64,000 nt of DNA from an uncultured Pelagibacteraceae bacterium. GTDB lineage: Bacteria; Pseudomonadota; Alphaproteobacteria; Pelagibacterales; Pelagibacteraceae. How positions within the stretch are numbered: position 1 is the first letter of the stretch; every line of letters begins with the position of its first letter. The notes beneath the pieces were generated by a model. It was not told the origin of the DNA. It saw nothing but the letters and a program-made list of their open reading frames with translations, and made no database searches. The stretch lies in NCBI GenBank assembly GCA_902589725.1, contig CACITU010000005.1, positions 1 to 64,000 of the forward strand, in the 5' to 3' direction. Both the position numbers and the translations under genes were made by a program. Of the stretch, positions 40,655 through 49,252 are shown piece after piece.

Positions 40655-41092
40655 TTAATCTACGCTTATCGTAGCAGTTAGCTGATCAGATGAACCACAA
40701 CCTGTTTTCGTACAAGTTTTAACTGTTATAGTTGAACCAGATGAGCTTAAGCTAACCTGACCTGCAACAAATCCACCAGCTTCTTTAACAGCTGGCTCAG
40801 AAGTGTTGTAAGGATTTTTGTCAGTCATTGTATTTTTTGCTCCAGTAACTGCTTTTGCAGCTGTTGCAGGACATTTCTGATTAGTTCCCATAAATTCGTC
40901 TTCGCCTAAAGAACATTTTTGAATTTCTGCTGAAATATATTTAACAGCTTGTGAATGCATTGTTTTTGCTGCATTTGCTTTTGCAGATGCGGTATAACCA
41001 TTGTAAGCCACAACACCTACTGCAGCTAAAATACCTATTATCGCTACAACTACTAGTAGCTCAATAAGTGTAAAACCTTTGTTTTTTTTCAT
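40655..41092 (-). CDS. Type IV pilin, paralogue F (candidate major pilin)
   Basis: A 145-residue prepilin (MKKNKG, then FTLIELLVVVAIIGILAAVGVVAYNGYT). The head holds KYISAEIQKCSLG, NQKCP, KNPYNTSEPAV and a C-terminal Cys pair (KTCTKTGCG). It is the first gene after a near-consensus promoter and has a good AGGAG ribosome site, so it should be the best expressed pilin. Its head resembles the pilin at 62082 (KNPYxxSEPAV). The major-pilin role is inferred. Confidence 0.9.
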   Translation of the reverse strand: MKKNKGFTLIELLVVVAIIGILAAVGVVAYNGYTASAKANAAKTMHSQAVKYISAEIQKCSLGEDEFMGTNQKCPATAAKAVTGAKNTMTDKNPYNTSEPAVKEAGGFVAGQVSLSSSGSTITVKTCTKTGCGSSDQLTATISVD

Positions 41093-41122
41093 GCGACTCC
41101 TATTCTTAAAAATATGAGGGTA

Positions 41123-41151
41123 ATTCTAAAATCTATGGTTTTAAATGTCAA
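41123..41151 (-). promoter_or_regulatory. Near-consensus sigma-70 promoter of the pilin array
   Basis: On the minus strand, TTGACA (41151-41146) and TAGAAT (41128-41123) are separated by exactly 17 bp, in the 87-bp gap between pilC and pilin F. AGGAG precedes the pilin ATG. This is among the best promoter matches seen in the window. Confidence 0.75.
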
Positions 41152-41179
41152 ACACCAAAAAGTCTTAGATATTGGTAGT

Positions 41180-42412
41180 TTAATTAATAATTGCACCAAC
41201 GTTGAATATTGGGGCATACATAGCAAGCATTAAGCCACCAATAGTAATTCCCATAAATACGATCATTATGGGCTCAATTAAGCTTGAAAGATTACCAACC
41301 GCTACATCAAATTCCTCTTCATAATAAGTTGCAACAGAACCAAACATATCGTCAAGACTACCTGTTTGCTCTCCTACTGCAATCAATTGACTAAAAGTGG
41401 AAGGAAAAATTTTTTCTTTTCTAAATAAATCTGTCAATGTTTCTCCAGAAAAAACACCTTTCTTAATATTTTCAAGTGACTCGACTACAATAACATTATC
41501 AGTTACTGATTTTGCAATATCAATACTTTCTATTAAATCGACACCTGCTTGATTAAGATTACCAAGAACCATCGAAACTTTAGCAAGAATAGATTTTTGC
41601 AATAGGTTTCCAAAAACTGGTAACTTTAAAGTAAATGCATGCCAAGATTTTCTAAAGTTATAACTTTTTGCTATGAAAAATTTCATTAATACAACAATTG
41701 CTATAATTGAAATAAACATTATCAATCCACCCGCTGATCTTAGAAAAGTACTCATAGACATAATTACAGCAGTTGGAGTTGGTAAATCATCTCCCATACC
41801 CATTCCCTCATACATATTTACAAAGGTTGGAACAACATTCATTAACATAAAAATTGTAACACCTATTGCAACTGTGAACAAAACTCCAGGATAAAAAAAA
41901 GCACTTTTAATTTGAGATTTAATTTTTTCTTTTTTTTCTAAATTAAGAACAATTTTTTGTAAAAATATATCTAGTTTTCCACTAGCTTCTCCTGCTTTAA
42001 TCAAATTAACCACAACTGTATCAAATACTTTTGGATGTTTTTCAAAACATTTTGATAATGCATTTCCAGCTTCAAGGTCTTTTTTTATGTTTTCTATGAT
42101 TGTTTTCATTCCCTTAGATGCTGTTTGTCCAATCAACATTTCAAGTGTATTTAATACTGGTAAACCAGCTCTTAACATTGTAGCAAATTGTTTACAAAAA
42201 ACTAAAATATCTTTAGCTTTAACTCCTGTTCCAAATGAAAAAGAGGTTTTTTCTTTTTTTTTGATTTCTTTCTTTTTTTTTGTTTGAACTAATTTTGTAA
42301 TGATTACTTTTTGTTCTTTTAATTTATGAGCTGCTTCAGAATTATTGAGTGCCTCAATTTCTCCCTCTACATATTTTCCATAAGATATACCTTTGTATTC
42401 AAAATTAAGCAT
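41180..42412 (-). CDS. pilC: Type IV pilus inner-membrane platform protein PilC
   Basis: A 410-residue GspF/PilC protein with two repeated cytoplasmic helical domains (FCKQFATMLRAGLPVLNTLEML; KVSMVLGNLNQAGVDLIESIDI) and three TM segments. It ends with PIMIVFMGITIGGLMLAMYAPIFN. It connects the motor ATPases to pilin assembly. It overlaps pilB by TAATG. Confidence 0.95.
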   Translation of the reverse strand: MLNFEYKGISYGKYVEGEIEALNNSEAAHKLKEQKVIITKLVQTKKKKEIKKKEKTSFSFGTGVKAKDILVFCKQFATMLRAGLPVLNTLEMLIGQTASKGMKTIIENIKKDLEAGNALSKCFEKHPKVFDTVVVNLIKAGEASGKLDIFLQKIVLNLEKKEKIKSQIKSAFFYPGVLFTVAIGVTIFMLMNVVPTFVNMYEGMGMGDDLPTPTAVIMSMSTFLRSAGGLIMFISIIAIVVLMKFFIAKSYNFRKSWHAFTLKLPVFGNLLQKSILAKVSMVLGNLNQAGVDLIESIDIAKSVTDNVIVVESLENIKKGVFSGETLTDLFRKEKIFPSTFSQLIAVGEQTGSLDDMFGSVATYYEEEFDVAVGNLSSLIEPIMIVFMGITIGGLMLAMYAPIFNVGAIIN

Positions 42413-44112
42413 TAATTCGATTGAAGTACTCTTTCAAATTCAGAATAACACAAATCTCCACTTAATAAGAGATCATGTCCCATTTCTTGCATAGTTCTAA
42501 AACCATTTTTTTTAGCAATAGCATTTAGCTCTGCTTGACTCATGTCAGATAAAATTCCATGCTTTAGTTCTTTGTCAATTTCAAGAATTTCATAAATACC
42601 CATTCTTCCTTTAAATCCAGTGTTTCCACATTGGTCACAACCTTTACCTTTATAAATTTTTGCTCTTGCAGACTGTTCAGGTAAAAACCCAATCGCATTT
42701 AATAATTTTGGTGTAACATTTTCATCTATAATTGCACACTCTGAGCAATTTTTTCTAGCTAATCTCTGTGCCATAATCAAAGTTAGTGCAGCTGAAATTA
42801 GGTAATTGGGTGTTCCCATATTTAAAAGCCTAGTAATAGAACTTGGAGCATCATTTGTGTGAAGTGTACTGAATACCAAATGTCCAGTTAGAGATGCTTT
42901 TAACGCTATGTCCACTGTTGCTTTATCCCTTATCTCTCCAACTAATATCACTTCTGGATCTTGTCTAAGAAAAGATCTTAGTGCTGACTCAAAAGTAAAG
43001 TCTATAGCTTCTTTTACCTGAACTTGACCAACACCCTCTAATTCATATTCGACTGGATCTTCAGCTGTTAAGATATTCATACCAGGCTTATTGATATGTT
43101 TTAAAACACTATAAAGTGTAGTTGTTTTTCCACTACCAGTTGGCCCAGTTACTAAAACCATGCCCTGAGGAGAAGTTATAGCTTTAGTTAATTTTTCTAA
43201 ATCTTTTGCCTCGAAACCTAGTTCACTTAATTTTTTTTCACCAGCCTCTTTATTTAAAATCCTCATAACAATTCTTTCATTATTTTTGGTAGGTAGTATC
43301 GAAACCCTTAAATCCACCTCTTTTGTATCTGATTTAAAAGTACTAGCTCCATCTTGGGGCAGTCTTCTTTCTGCAATATCTAATTTACTTATTATCTTCA
43401 TTCTTGTTACAACTGCATTATAATTTTCATAAAGAAATGAGGAATAATCTTTCATAACTCTTAAAATACCATCCACTCTAAATCTTACTTGCGCACTATC
43501 TCTAAAGCATTCAATGTGAATATCACTAGCACCTAAATTAATTGCTTCTGTAATTAATTTATTTCCAAACACTATAACTTCAGAACCTACCTCAACTAAT
43601 TCATCTTTATTTTTTTCAATTTTTTCAACTTTCACATTGGTAGATGAAATTTTTTTATTTTCTAATTTTTTAAGTCTAGCTATGAAATCATTTATATTAG
43701 AAATTGAAGCAGCATAAAGCTCTGGCTCCATCTGGGTCATAGTTTTTAAATTCTTCATCAAGCTCAATTTAGAACCATCTGGAATAGCTATTTTCAATGT
43801 TGATCCTGTAATTTCAAAAGGAACAATATGATTGTCCTCCACAAATCTTAAATCAAGAATTTTTTTTATTTTTTCGTCAATTTTTTTCTCATTTAGATCA
43901 ACAATATCTAGTGAGTATGAATTTGATAGCAATTTAAGAATTTTTTCTTCATTTGTAAGTTTCAATTCAATTGCTGTTTCAATTTTTGTTTTACCAATTT
44001 CTTTACTAGTATTATTTATCTTAGATATAGAACTATCATTTAATGCATCGTGGTCTAAAAGCATATTTAAAATGCTTTGTTCACTCTTATTATCTAAATT
44101 AATTTTTGTCAT
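42412..44112 (-). CDS. pilB: Type IV pilus extension ATPase PilB
   Basis: A 566-residue GspE-family hexameric ATPase. The N-terminal domain covers roughly residues 1-150. The motor core has Walker A TGPTGSGKTTTLYSVL, the Asp box TAEDPVEYELEGVGQVQV, Walker B DPEVILVGEIRDKATVDIA and the His box TGHLVFSTLHTNDA. A tetracysteine zinc site (CSEC and CDQCG) identifies it as PilB/GspE rather than PilT. It powers pilus polymerisation. Confidence 0.96.
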   Translation of the reverse strand: MTKINLDNKSEQSILNMLLDHDALNDSSISKINNTSKEIGKTKIETAIELKLTNEEKILKLLSNSYSLDIVDLNEKKIDEKIKKILDLRFVEDNHIVPFEITGSTLKIAIPDGSKLSLMKNLKTMTQMEPELYAASISNINDFIARLKKLENKKISSTNVKVEKIEKNKDELVEVGSEVIVFGNKLITEAINLGASDIHIECFRDSAQVRFRVDGILRVMKDYSSFLYENYNAVVTRMKIISKLDIAERRLPQDGASTFKSDTKEVDLRVSILPTKNNERIVMRILNKEAGEKKLSELGFEAKDLEKLTKAITSPQGMVLVTGPTGSGKTTTLYSVLKHINKPGMNILTAEDPVEYELEGVGQVQVKEAIDFTFESALRSFLRQDPEVILVGEIRDKATVDIALKASLTGHLVFSTLHTNDAPSSITRLLNMGTPNYLISAALTLIMAQRLARKNCSECAIIDENVTPKLLNAIGFLPEQSARAKIYKGKGCDQCGNTGFKGRMGIYEILEIDKELKHGILSDMSQAELNAIAKKNGFRTMQEMGHDLLLSGDLCYSEFERVLQSN

Positions 44113-44113
44113 A

Positions 44114-45670
44114 TTACTGTATTACTCTTGGAGCTATAAATATTAACAACTCTTTCAATTCATCAGTTTTGTTTTTACCTTTAAATAAATTACCTACTAC
44201 AGGAACATCGCTTATACCTGGTGTTTTTGTGTTAGTATTATTTTTTGTATTTTTCTTTATTCCACCTATTACAACAATGTCTCCATCTGTAACTAATAAT
44301 TTTGTTTTAATCTCATTAGTTGATATTCCTGGTTCATCTGCCCCAGCAATAGTTTTTGGAGCGTCATTATTAACTTGAATATCTAATAATACATTACCAT
44401 CACCTATGATACTTGGTGTTACAGTTAAAGAAAGTGCCGCTTCTTTAAATTCTGTTGTTGTGGTTCCATCCGAAGTAGTTTGGTATGGAATTTGATCTCC
44501 TTGGGTAATAGTTGCTTCTTGGTTGTTTAAAGTGAATACACTTGGAGACGATAAAATCTCGTTTAATCCTAAAGACTGAAGCGCCTCTAATTCAATCTTT
44601 AATACATCTGCTCCCATCATTTTAATAATTCCTATTCCACTAGTTGCACCTGTAATACTATTGTTTGTTACCGTTCCTGCTGCGGCGCCTAAAGTTACTC
44701 CAGCTGATGTTGTTGCAGCTCCACCAATTGTTCCTGAAATAGTAGTAGATGATGAGTCTCCTGTACCTTTCTTTGTCATGGCACCAATTCTACTACCCAG
44801 TGCTTTTGCAAAAGTAGACGTTACATCAACTATGAATGCTTCAATTAAAACTTGTTTAGTTTTTACATCTATTTCCTTAATAACAGAATCAATAACATCT
44901 AGATCCTCTTTTTGACCTCTAACAATTATTGATCTAGTTGTGTCTTCTACTGTTATTTTTAAATTATTCATTACTGCTGCGCCCTCTTCTCCTTGGCTTG
45001 CAAATAGATCTTCCAAGGTGGTTTTTGCTTGCTCCGGACTGATATAATATAATCTGAAAATTTCAGCTAATATAGGTTCTACAGACTCTTCCAGTTCGAT
45101 TTTTTTCTTTAAAACCTCTGCCCTTGCAGATTTTGCTGTTTCTTGCTCCGTAAGTTTTTCAGGTGTGTGAACTCTAATTATACCATCGGTAGCATTGATA
45201 TCTGCAACAAGTGTTTTCATATCAAGAATAGTTTGGAATGCTGTATCCCAACTCACACTATCAATTTTTGCAGTCACGGTTCCACTGACTTCATCACCAA
45301 CCAATATGTTTATATTTCCTAGCTCAGCCATCAACGACATTACATAACTAAAATCAAGGCCTTGAAAATTGATACTAATTTTTTGTTTTAAATTTGTAAA
45401 ATCATCAGGAATAGAGACATAATTTTTTACATTCTGGGTAGTAATTGTTTTTCTCTTAGTTTTAACATTATTAGAATTTTCTATTGGTTTAGGACCATCT
45501 TTTACTTTCTTCTCTATTTGTTTTTTTCCATCACTAATCACCTTGGAAGTATCAATTAATGGTTTTTCACCATGAACATTAACAGTAGGTTTCGTTGTTT
45601 CACATCCTACAATAAATAAAACAATAAAAAATAAGCTAAAAATTTTTATTACTAATTTCATTTTATCCAT
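44114..45670 (-). CDS. pilQ: Type IV pilus secretin, lipoprotein PilQ/MshL-like
   Basis: An outer-membrane secretin of about 518 residues. It opens with a lipoprotein signal (FFIVLFIVGC, lipobox Cys), then an STN-type domain (INFQGLDFSYVMSLMAELGNINILVG), an N1-like domain (FRLYYISPEQAKTTLEDLF), and the secretin barrel ending PVVGNLFKGKNKTDELKELLIFIAPRVI. A lipid anchor resembles MshL/BfpB-type secretins; classical PilQ has no lipobox and has AMIN domains, which are absent here. Met 45661 is an alternative start. Confidence 0.92.
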   Translation of the reverse strand: MDKMKLVIKIFSLFFIVLFIVGCETTKPTVNVHGEKPLIDTSKVISDGKKQIEKKVKDGPKPIENSNNVKTKRKTITTQNVKNYVSIPDDFTNLKQKISINFQGLDFSYVMSLMAELGNINILVGDEVSGTVTAKIDSVSWDTAFQTILDMKTLVADINATDGIIRVHTPEKLTEQETAKSARAEVLKKKIELEESVEPILAEIFRLYYISPEQAKTTLEDLFASQGEEGAAVMNNLKITVEDTTRSIIVRGQKEDLDVIDSVIKEIDVKTKQVLIEAFIVDVTSTFAKALGSRIGAMTKKGTGDSSSTTISGTIGGAATTSAGVTLGAAAGTVTNNSITGATSGIGIIKMMGADVLKIELEALQSLGLNEILSSPSVFTLNNQEATITQGDQIPYQTTSDGTTTTEFKEAALSLTVTPSIIGDGNVLLDIQVNNDAPKTIAGADEPGISTNEIKTKLLVTDGDIVVIGGIKKNTKNNTNTKTPGISDVPVVGNLFKGKNKTDELKELLIFIAPRVIQ

Positions 45671-46082
45671 CAATTTCTTGAATTAAATTATTCATGTATA
45701 CTTGATAAAATTTGTTATTTTCATCTTCTACAATTACATAAGATCCAAAAATTTCTACAATCGAAACATTTGAATTTAGTTTTTGATCCTCTTCAAATTT
45801 AAAAACATTTCCATCTGGTCTAGACAGAATTGCAAATTTTTTACTTTTACCAATTATTGTACCAACAAGTCTCATTCCATTTAAAATTCCAGCTTCACTA
45901 TTTTGATCATTTGTATCTGTATCTATACTGTTTTGATTTTGGCCTACTGCAGCATTCCCTTGAAATGGATCAATCGCTGGTAGTTCTTCGTCATCTAACT
46001 TAACTTTTTCTTCTGACGACACATTATTAAAGTTCAAAAGAACCAATGTTAGTATAAAAACTATTAATTTATTTATATTCAT
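45663..46082 (-). CDS. pilP: Pilus alignment protein, PilP-like
   Basis: A 139-residue protein with an N-terminal hydrophobic signal (KLIVFILTLVLLNFNNVSS), an acidic low-complexity stretch with DPFQGN, and a C-terminal small beta domain (GMRLVGTIIGKSKKFAIL, FGSYVIVEDENNKFYQVYM) resembling PilP/GspC HR domains, which contact the secretin. Its position between pilO and the secretin supports this. It overlaps both neighbours by 8-14 nt. Confidence 0.8.
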   Translation of the reverse strand: MNINKLIVFILTLVLLNFNNVSSEEKVKLDDEELPAIDPFQGNAAVGQNQNSIDTDTNDQNSEAGILNGMRLVGTIIGKSKKFAILSRPDGNVFKFEEDQKLNSNVSIVEIFGSYVIVEDENNKFYQVYMNNLIQEIDG

Positions 46083-46731
46083 CTGGTAGACCTACTATTG
46101 ATATTGTTCCTTTTGATATTACCTTTCCTTGAACATCTTTTAAAACATCAATTTCCTCTTTATCAAAATTTATAACTTTTGACGAACTTGCTAAAGATCT
46201 TTTAAATTTTAAATAACCAAGAAAATTACCCATTATTTCATACTCAACTGGTATTTTGAAATATAATGCATTTTGCTGGCCATCATTATTCTCATTTTCA
46301 CTAGAATTTTCAGTGTTTGAATTTGAAACTGCAACTGGATCTGCTTTTTTTAAATTTACTATTGATAAACCATTAGCTAAAGCAAAATTGCTTATATTTT
46401 GATAAAGGTCCTCCACTTCTTTTTTGCTATGAAAAAGTTTGCTATTTTTTTTGAATTCAGGTTCAAGCTTTTTAATAGTTTTTTTCAAAGTAACAATATT
46501 GGTCTTAAATTCTTCTATTTTATTTTTATTTTCATTCATGATTAAAATTTGCTCATTTTGAAACTTCACTGTTGGTGAAACAAAAAAATAATAAATTATT
46601 AAAAAAATTAAAATTGAAAGAAAACCTATACCAAACTTGATGAGAAGCTTTTTATTGCTCATCAGATCCATTCCTTTTAGTTTTTCTACTAAATCTTTTA
46701 CATCTAAATTTTTTAAACTTCCTAAATCCAT
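46069..46731 (-). CDS. pilO: Pilus alignment protein PilO
   Basis: A 220-residue bitopic protein. TM segment near residues 32-50 (IGFLSILIFLIIYYFFV), a periplasmic coiled coil (about 55-120), a low-complexity SNTENSSENENNDGQQN spacer, and a ferredoxin-like domain with YFKIPVEYEIMGNFLGYLKFKRSLA. This matches PilO, which pairs with PilN. It lies one base after the PilM-PilN fusion. Confidence 0.87.
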   Translation of the reverse strand: MDLGSLKNLDVKDLVEKLKGMDLMSNKKLLIKFGIGFLSILIFLIIYYFFVSPTVKFQNEQILIMNENKNKIEEFKTNIVTLKKTIKKLEPEFKKNSKLFHSKKEVEDLYQNISNFALANGLSIVNLKKADPVAVSNSNTENSSENENNDGQQNALYFKIPVEYEIMGNFLGYLKFKRSLASSSKVINFDKEEIDVLKDVQGKVISKGTISIVGLPDEYK

Positions 46732-46732
46732 A

Positions 46733-48970
46733 TTAACTTTGTTTTAATTTACAAAGAATTGTAAACCCTTTCTTGTTACTATTGCTATCCTGATTATCAA
46801 CTTTCATTGCAACCAATGAGGCTTGATCTATCAAAGATTTTTCATTTAGATTAGAAATAAAATTTAAAATATCTTGATCTGAAAAAGCCATTCCTTCAAT
46901 TGTTATATTTGATGAGCCATCAAAACTCATTTTTGAAAAATTTACTCTTAATGGAACACTTCTAGTAATTTGTGCTAAAGCTTTATAAGAAAGAACTTGG
47001 TTTGAGTTTACAAGTTTTCCAAGCTCCAATGACTTATCCATTTCTCTTTTTTGTTTTATTAATTTTGAAAACTGGCCATTATAATTATCAAATTCCATTT
47101 GAATTGAATCAAACTCTGCTAAAATTTTCTTATTTTTGTTTATTTTTAATACTGATAGTCCTATCAAAGATATATAAATAACTGCTATTGCAATTGCTAA
47201 ACCTTTAAATGCAAATCCAGAAAGAAATTTTAACCTTCCCTGTTGTCTAACTGCATCTCTATTAGGTAATAAGTTAATGTTCTTTACGGCTGTTACAAAC
47301 TTATAATATCCAAATACATCTAATTTTCGATAAGCAAGACCAATCACAGCAGCTAAGTTTGATCTATTATCTATATTAGTCTTTTCTGCATTGTAAGATG
47401 GTATTGCAACACCTTCTAAAGGATCAAAAAGAGAAAAACCAACAGTTGGCAAATTTTTTTTAAATGAAGGTATGATTGTATTGATATTTTTTAATGAACT
47501 AACAACTTGAATATTATTAATTTTATTTTCGTGTTTAGCTTCATAATCACCTATCGCCTGTTTAACTTGCATAGAGTATCTTCGAATGACAGCTTCAGAT
47601 TCGTCGTTAGTTGGCCCATCTGTAATGTTGGAAATTAAATCTTTTTCTGGCTGTCTTAAAAAAACATCAGTAATTACAGGTGTGTTGTTGTGAATAATCA
47701 TCAAATAATTTTCATCATCACTAATTTCCAATATTGCTGAATTACTATTTTGATCTATTGATTTAAATTTTGTATTGTCATGAGCATTTTTTAGAGTAAA
47801 ACACTTCACATCAACAATTACAGGATTCAAACCTGCTTTTTTTGCTATTGCAGAATATGCATTTACATCTGAAAGTTTTGAAGCTACAAATAATATTTCC
47901 ATTGTATTTGTTTTTGAATTTCTGTTAATTACTTGATGGAAAACTGAGTAGTCGTTTAAATTATCTGCTAACTGAACTAAATTTTCCCAAAGAGAATCGG
48001 TTTCAATTGCTTTTTGAAGTTCATCGTCACTCATAAGAGGACTTGTAACAACCCTGATAATTGCACTTGTAACCGGTATTGATAATGCAATATTTTTTGA
48101 GGTAATTTTTGCATTTGACATGGCTAAAGATATTTCTTCAGCAACATAATCTTTACTCTCTAATATATTGTCTTGAACTTTGTCTTTGTCTAACAATCTG
48201 TAGGAAAATTTATCTAAAATCCACTTTTCGTCTTTATCCTGACTTACTTGACAAACTCTAATTGCATCTTTTGATACATCTAATCCAGCTATTTCTTCAC
48301 CTGCAACACTTAATTTAGAAACTCTTGATTTAAAAAAATTATTAAAAAAAGATTTTACTTTGTTTTTTGATTTTTTTTCTTGAGAGCTATCATTAGTGCT
48401 CTCTTGTGGATTATCTATTTTAGATTTTCCCAATTTGATATTTTTTAATTTATCAAACATTGATAATTTAAATACTTTTTTAGAGCTTAAGTCATCATTT
48501 AATTGATTAAATGCGTCTGAAGACCTATCAAATGCTGATTCTTGATTAATATTACTGCCTTGTAACTGAATATTTTCATTTATCTCTTTTTCTTTAGCCT
48601 CTAATTCAATTTTGTTTTCATTTTGAGCTTCTATTTGAACATCATCAAACCATTTCTCTAAAATTGGGATAGCTTCATCTAAATCTTTAGTCCCAGATGA
48701 AGAAATTTTTTGTTTTCCATTTATATAAAGTCTACCAACCCAGTTTTTTGACTTTAATTCGCCTTTATATTTGTCTTGTCTGACATAAATATGCAATCTT
48801 CCATCTTTTTTATGAATTACCTCATTTAAATTTTTATCTTCTTGAATATTATCCTCTTGTTTTTTCAAGTTTGTATCATTTTCAACCTCTAATTTAACTT
48901 GTTCATTAGAATCATTATTACTTTCAGCTGTATTTGTCTGATTTTCTAATTTTTTATCGTCTTCATTCAT
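46733..48970 (-). CDS. pilM: PilM-PilN fusion with N-terminal integrase-arm-like domain
   Basis: 745 residues. Residues 1-53 are an acidic disordered head. Residues 54-112 (KKDGRLHIYVRQDKYKGE, then NWVGRLYINGKQKISSSGTK) have the strands-plus-helix look of an AP2/integrase-arm DNA-binding domain. Residues 113-221 are a charged linker. About 222-545 form an actin-like PilM (EEIAGLDVSKDAIRVC, IALSIPVTSAIIRVV). From about 558 a PilN follows (VKNINLLPNRDAVRQQ, TM near 590-610, periplasmic ferredoxin-like end). PilM and PilN are normally separate. The first domain is assigned by eye and could instead bind protein. Confidence 0.85.
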   Translation of the reverse strand: MNEDDKKLENQTNTAESNNDSNEQVKLEVENDTNLKKQEDNIQEDKNLNEVIHKKDGRLHIYVRQDKYKGELKSKNWVGRLYINGKQKISSSGTKDLDEAIPILEKWFDDVQIEAQNENKIELEAKEKEINENIQLQGSNINQESAFDRSSDAFNQLNDDLSSKKVFKLSMFDKLKNIKLGKSKIDNPQESTNDSSQEKKSKNKVKSFFNNFFKSRVSKLSVAGEEIAGLDVSKDAIRVCQVSQDKDEKWILDKFSYRLLDKDKVQDNILESKDYVAEEISLAMSNAKITSKNIALSIPVTSAIIRVVTSPLMSDDELQKAIETDSLWENLVQLADNLNDYSVFHQVINRNSKTNTMEILFVASKLSDVNAYSAIAKKAGLNPVIVDVKCFTLKNAHDNTKFKSIDQNSNSAILEISDDENYLMIIHNNTPVITDVFLRQPEKDLISNITDGPTNDESEAVIRRYSMQVKQAIGDYEAKHENKINNIQVVSSLKNINTIIPSFKKNLPTVGFSLFDPLEGVAIPSYNAEKTNIDNRSNLAAVIGLAYRKLDVFGYYKFVTAVKNINLLPNRDAVRQQGRLKFLSGFAFKGLAIAIAVIYISLIGLSVLKINKNKKILAEFDSIQMEFDNYNGQFSKLIKQKREMDKSLELGKLVNSNQVLSYKALAQITRSVPLRVNFSKMSFDGSSNITIEGMAFSDQDILNFISNLNEKSLIDQASLVAMKVDNQDSNSNKKGFTILCKLKQS

Positions 48971-48994
48971 AGAAAGTTTTAAATAATTTATTTT

Positions 48995-49024
48995 AATTTA
49001 CTTGATTTGGATAAGATATGTCAA
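48995..49024 (-). promoter_or_regulatory. Putative promoter of the pilMN-O-P-Q-B-C operon
   Basis: On the minus strand TTGACA (49024-49019) and TAAATT (49000-48995) are 18 bp apart, about 25 bp before the ATG. The -35 is perfect. The first TTTGTGTTAGAG repeat ends 5 bp upstream of it, where an activator would bind. Confidence 0.6.
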
Positions 49025-49028
49025 TATA

Positions 49029-49060
49029 TTTGTGTTAGAGTTAATTATTTTGTGTTAGAC
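49029..49060 (-). repeat. Direct-repeat pair 1 (TTTGTGTTAGAG), promoter-proximal
   Basis: Two copies of the 12-mer TTTGTGTTAGAG, at 49029-49040 (exact) and 49049-49060 (last base C), in the same orientation and 20 bp apart start to start, i.e. about two helical turns. In the operon's orientation the motif reads CTCTAACACAAA. They lie directly upstream of the -35 box of pilMN and are candidate regulator-binding sites. Confidence 0.9.
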
Positions 49061-49146
49061 TACTAATCAATTGTAATTTTTTTCTTAAATTAACAAAAAA
49101 GCATGTAAAATAGTGTATTTTAAATATATTGGATATTTTTAATATT

Positions 49147-49179
49147 TTTGTGTTAGAGTAATTGAGCTTTGTGTTAGAG
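49147..49179 (-). repeat. Direct-repeat pair 2 (TTTGTGTTAGAG)
   Basis: Two exact copies, 49147-49158 and 49168-49179, same orientation, 21 bp apart. The phasing matches pair 1, and the pair lies 98 bp further upstream of the pilMN promoter. Confidence 0.9.
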
Positions 49180-49252
49180 TTTTGAGAAACAATTAGTAAA
49201 AATTTAATATAAAAAAAAAGCTTAATTTTATTGGTTTTTTAAAAATATTATT

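Noticed and set aside
38430-41092. Silent pilin cassettes or a pilin-switching (recombination) locus
   Set aside because: Every pilin has its own start codon and full leader, and the shared N termini differ at many synonymous sites, unlike silent pilS cassettes.
48635-48811. Integrase-arm-like domain as evidence for a prophage or integrative element
   Set aside because: The domain is part of a PilM-PilN protein; no catalytic recombinase, phage gene, att-like repeat or tRNA is nearby.
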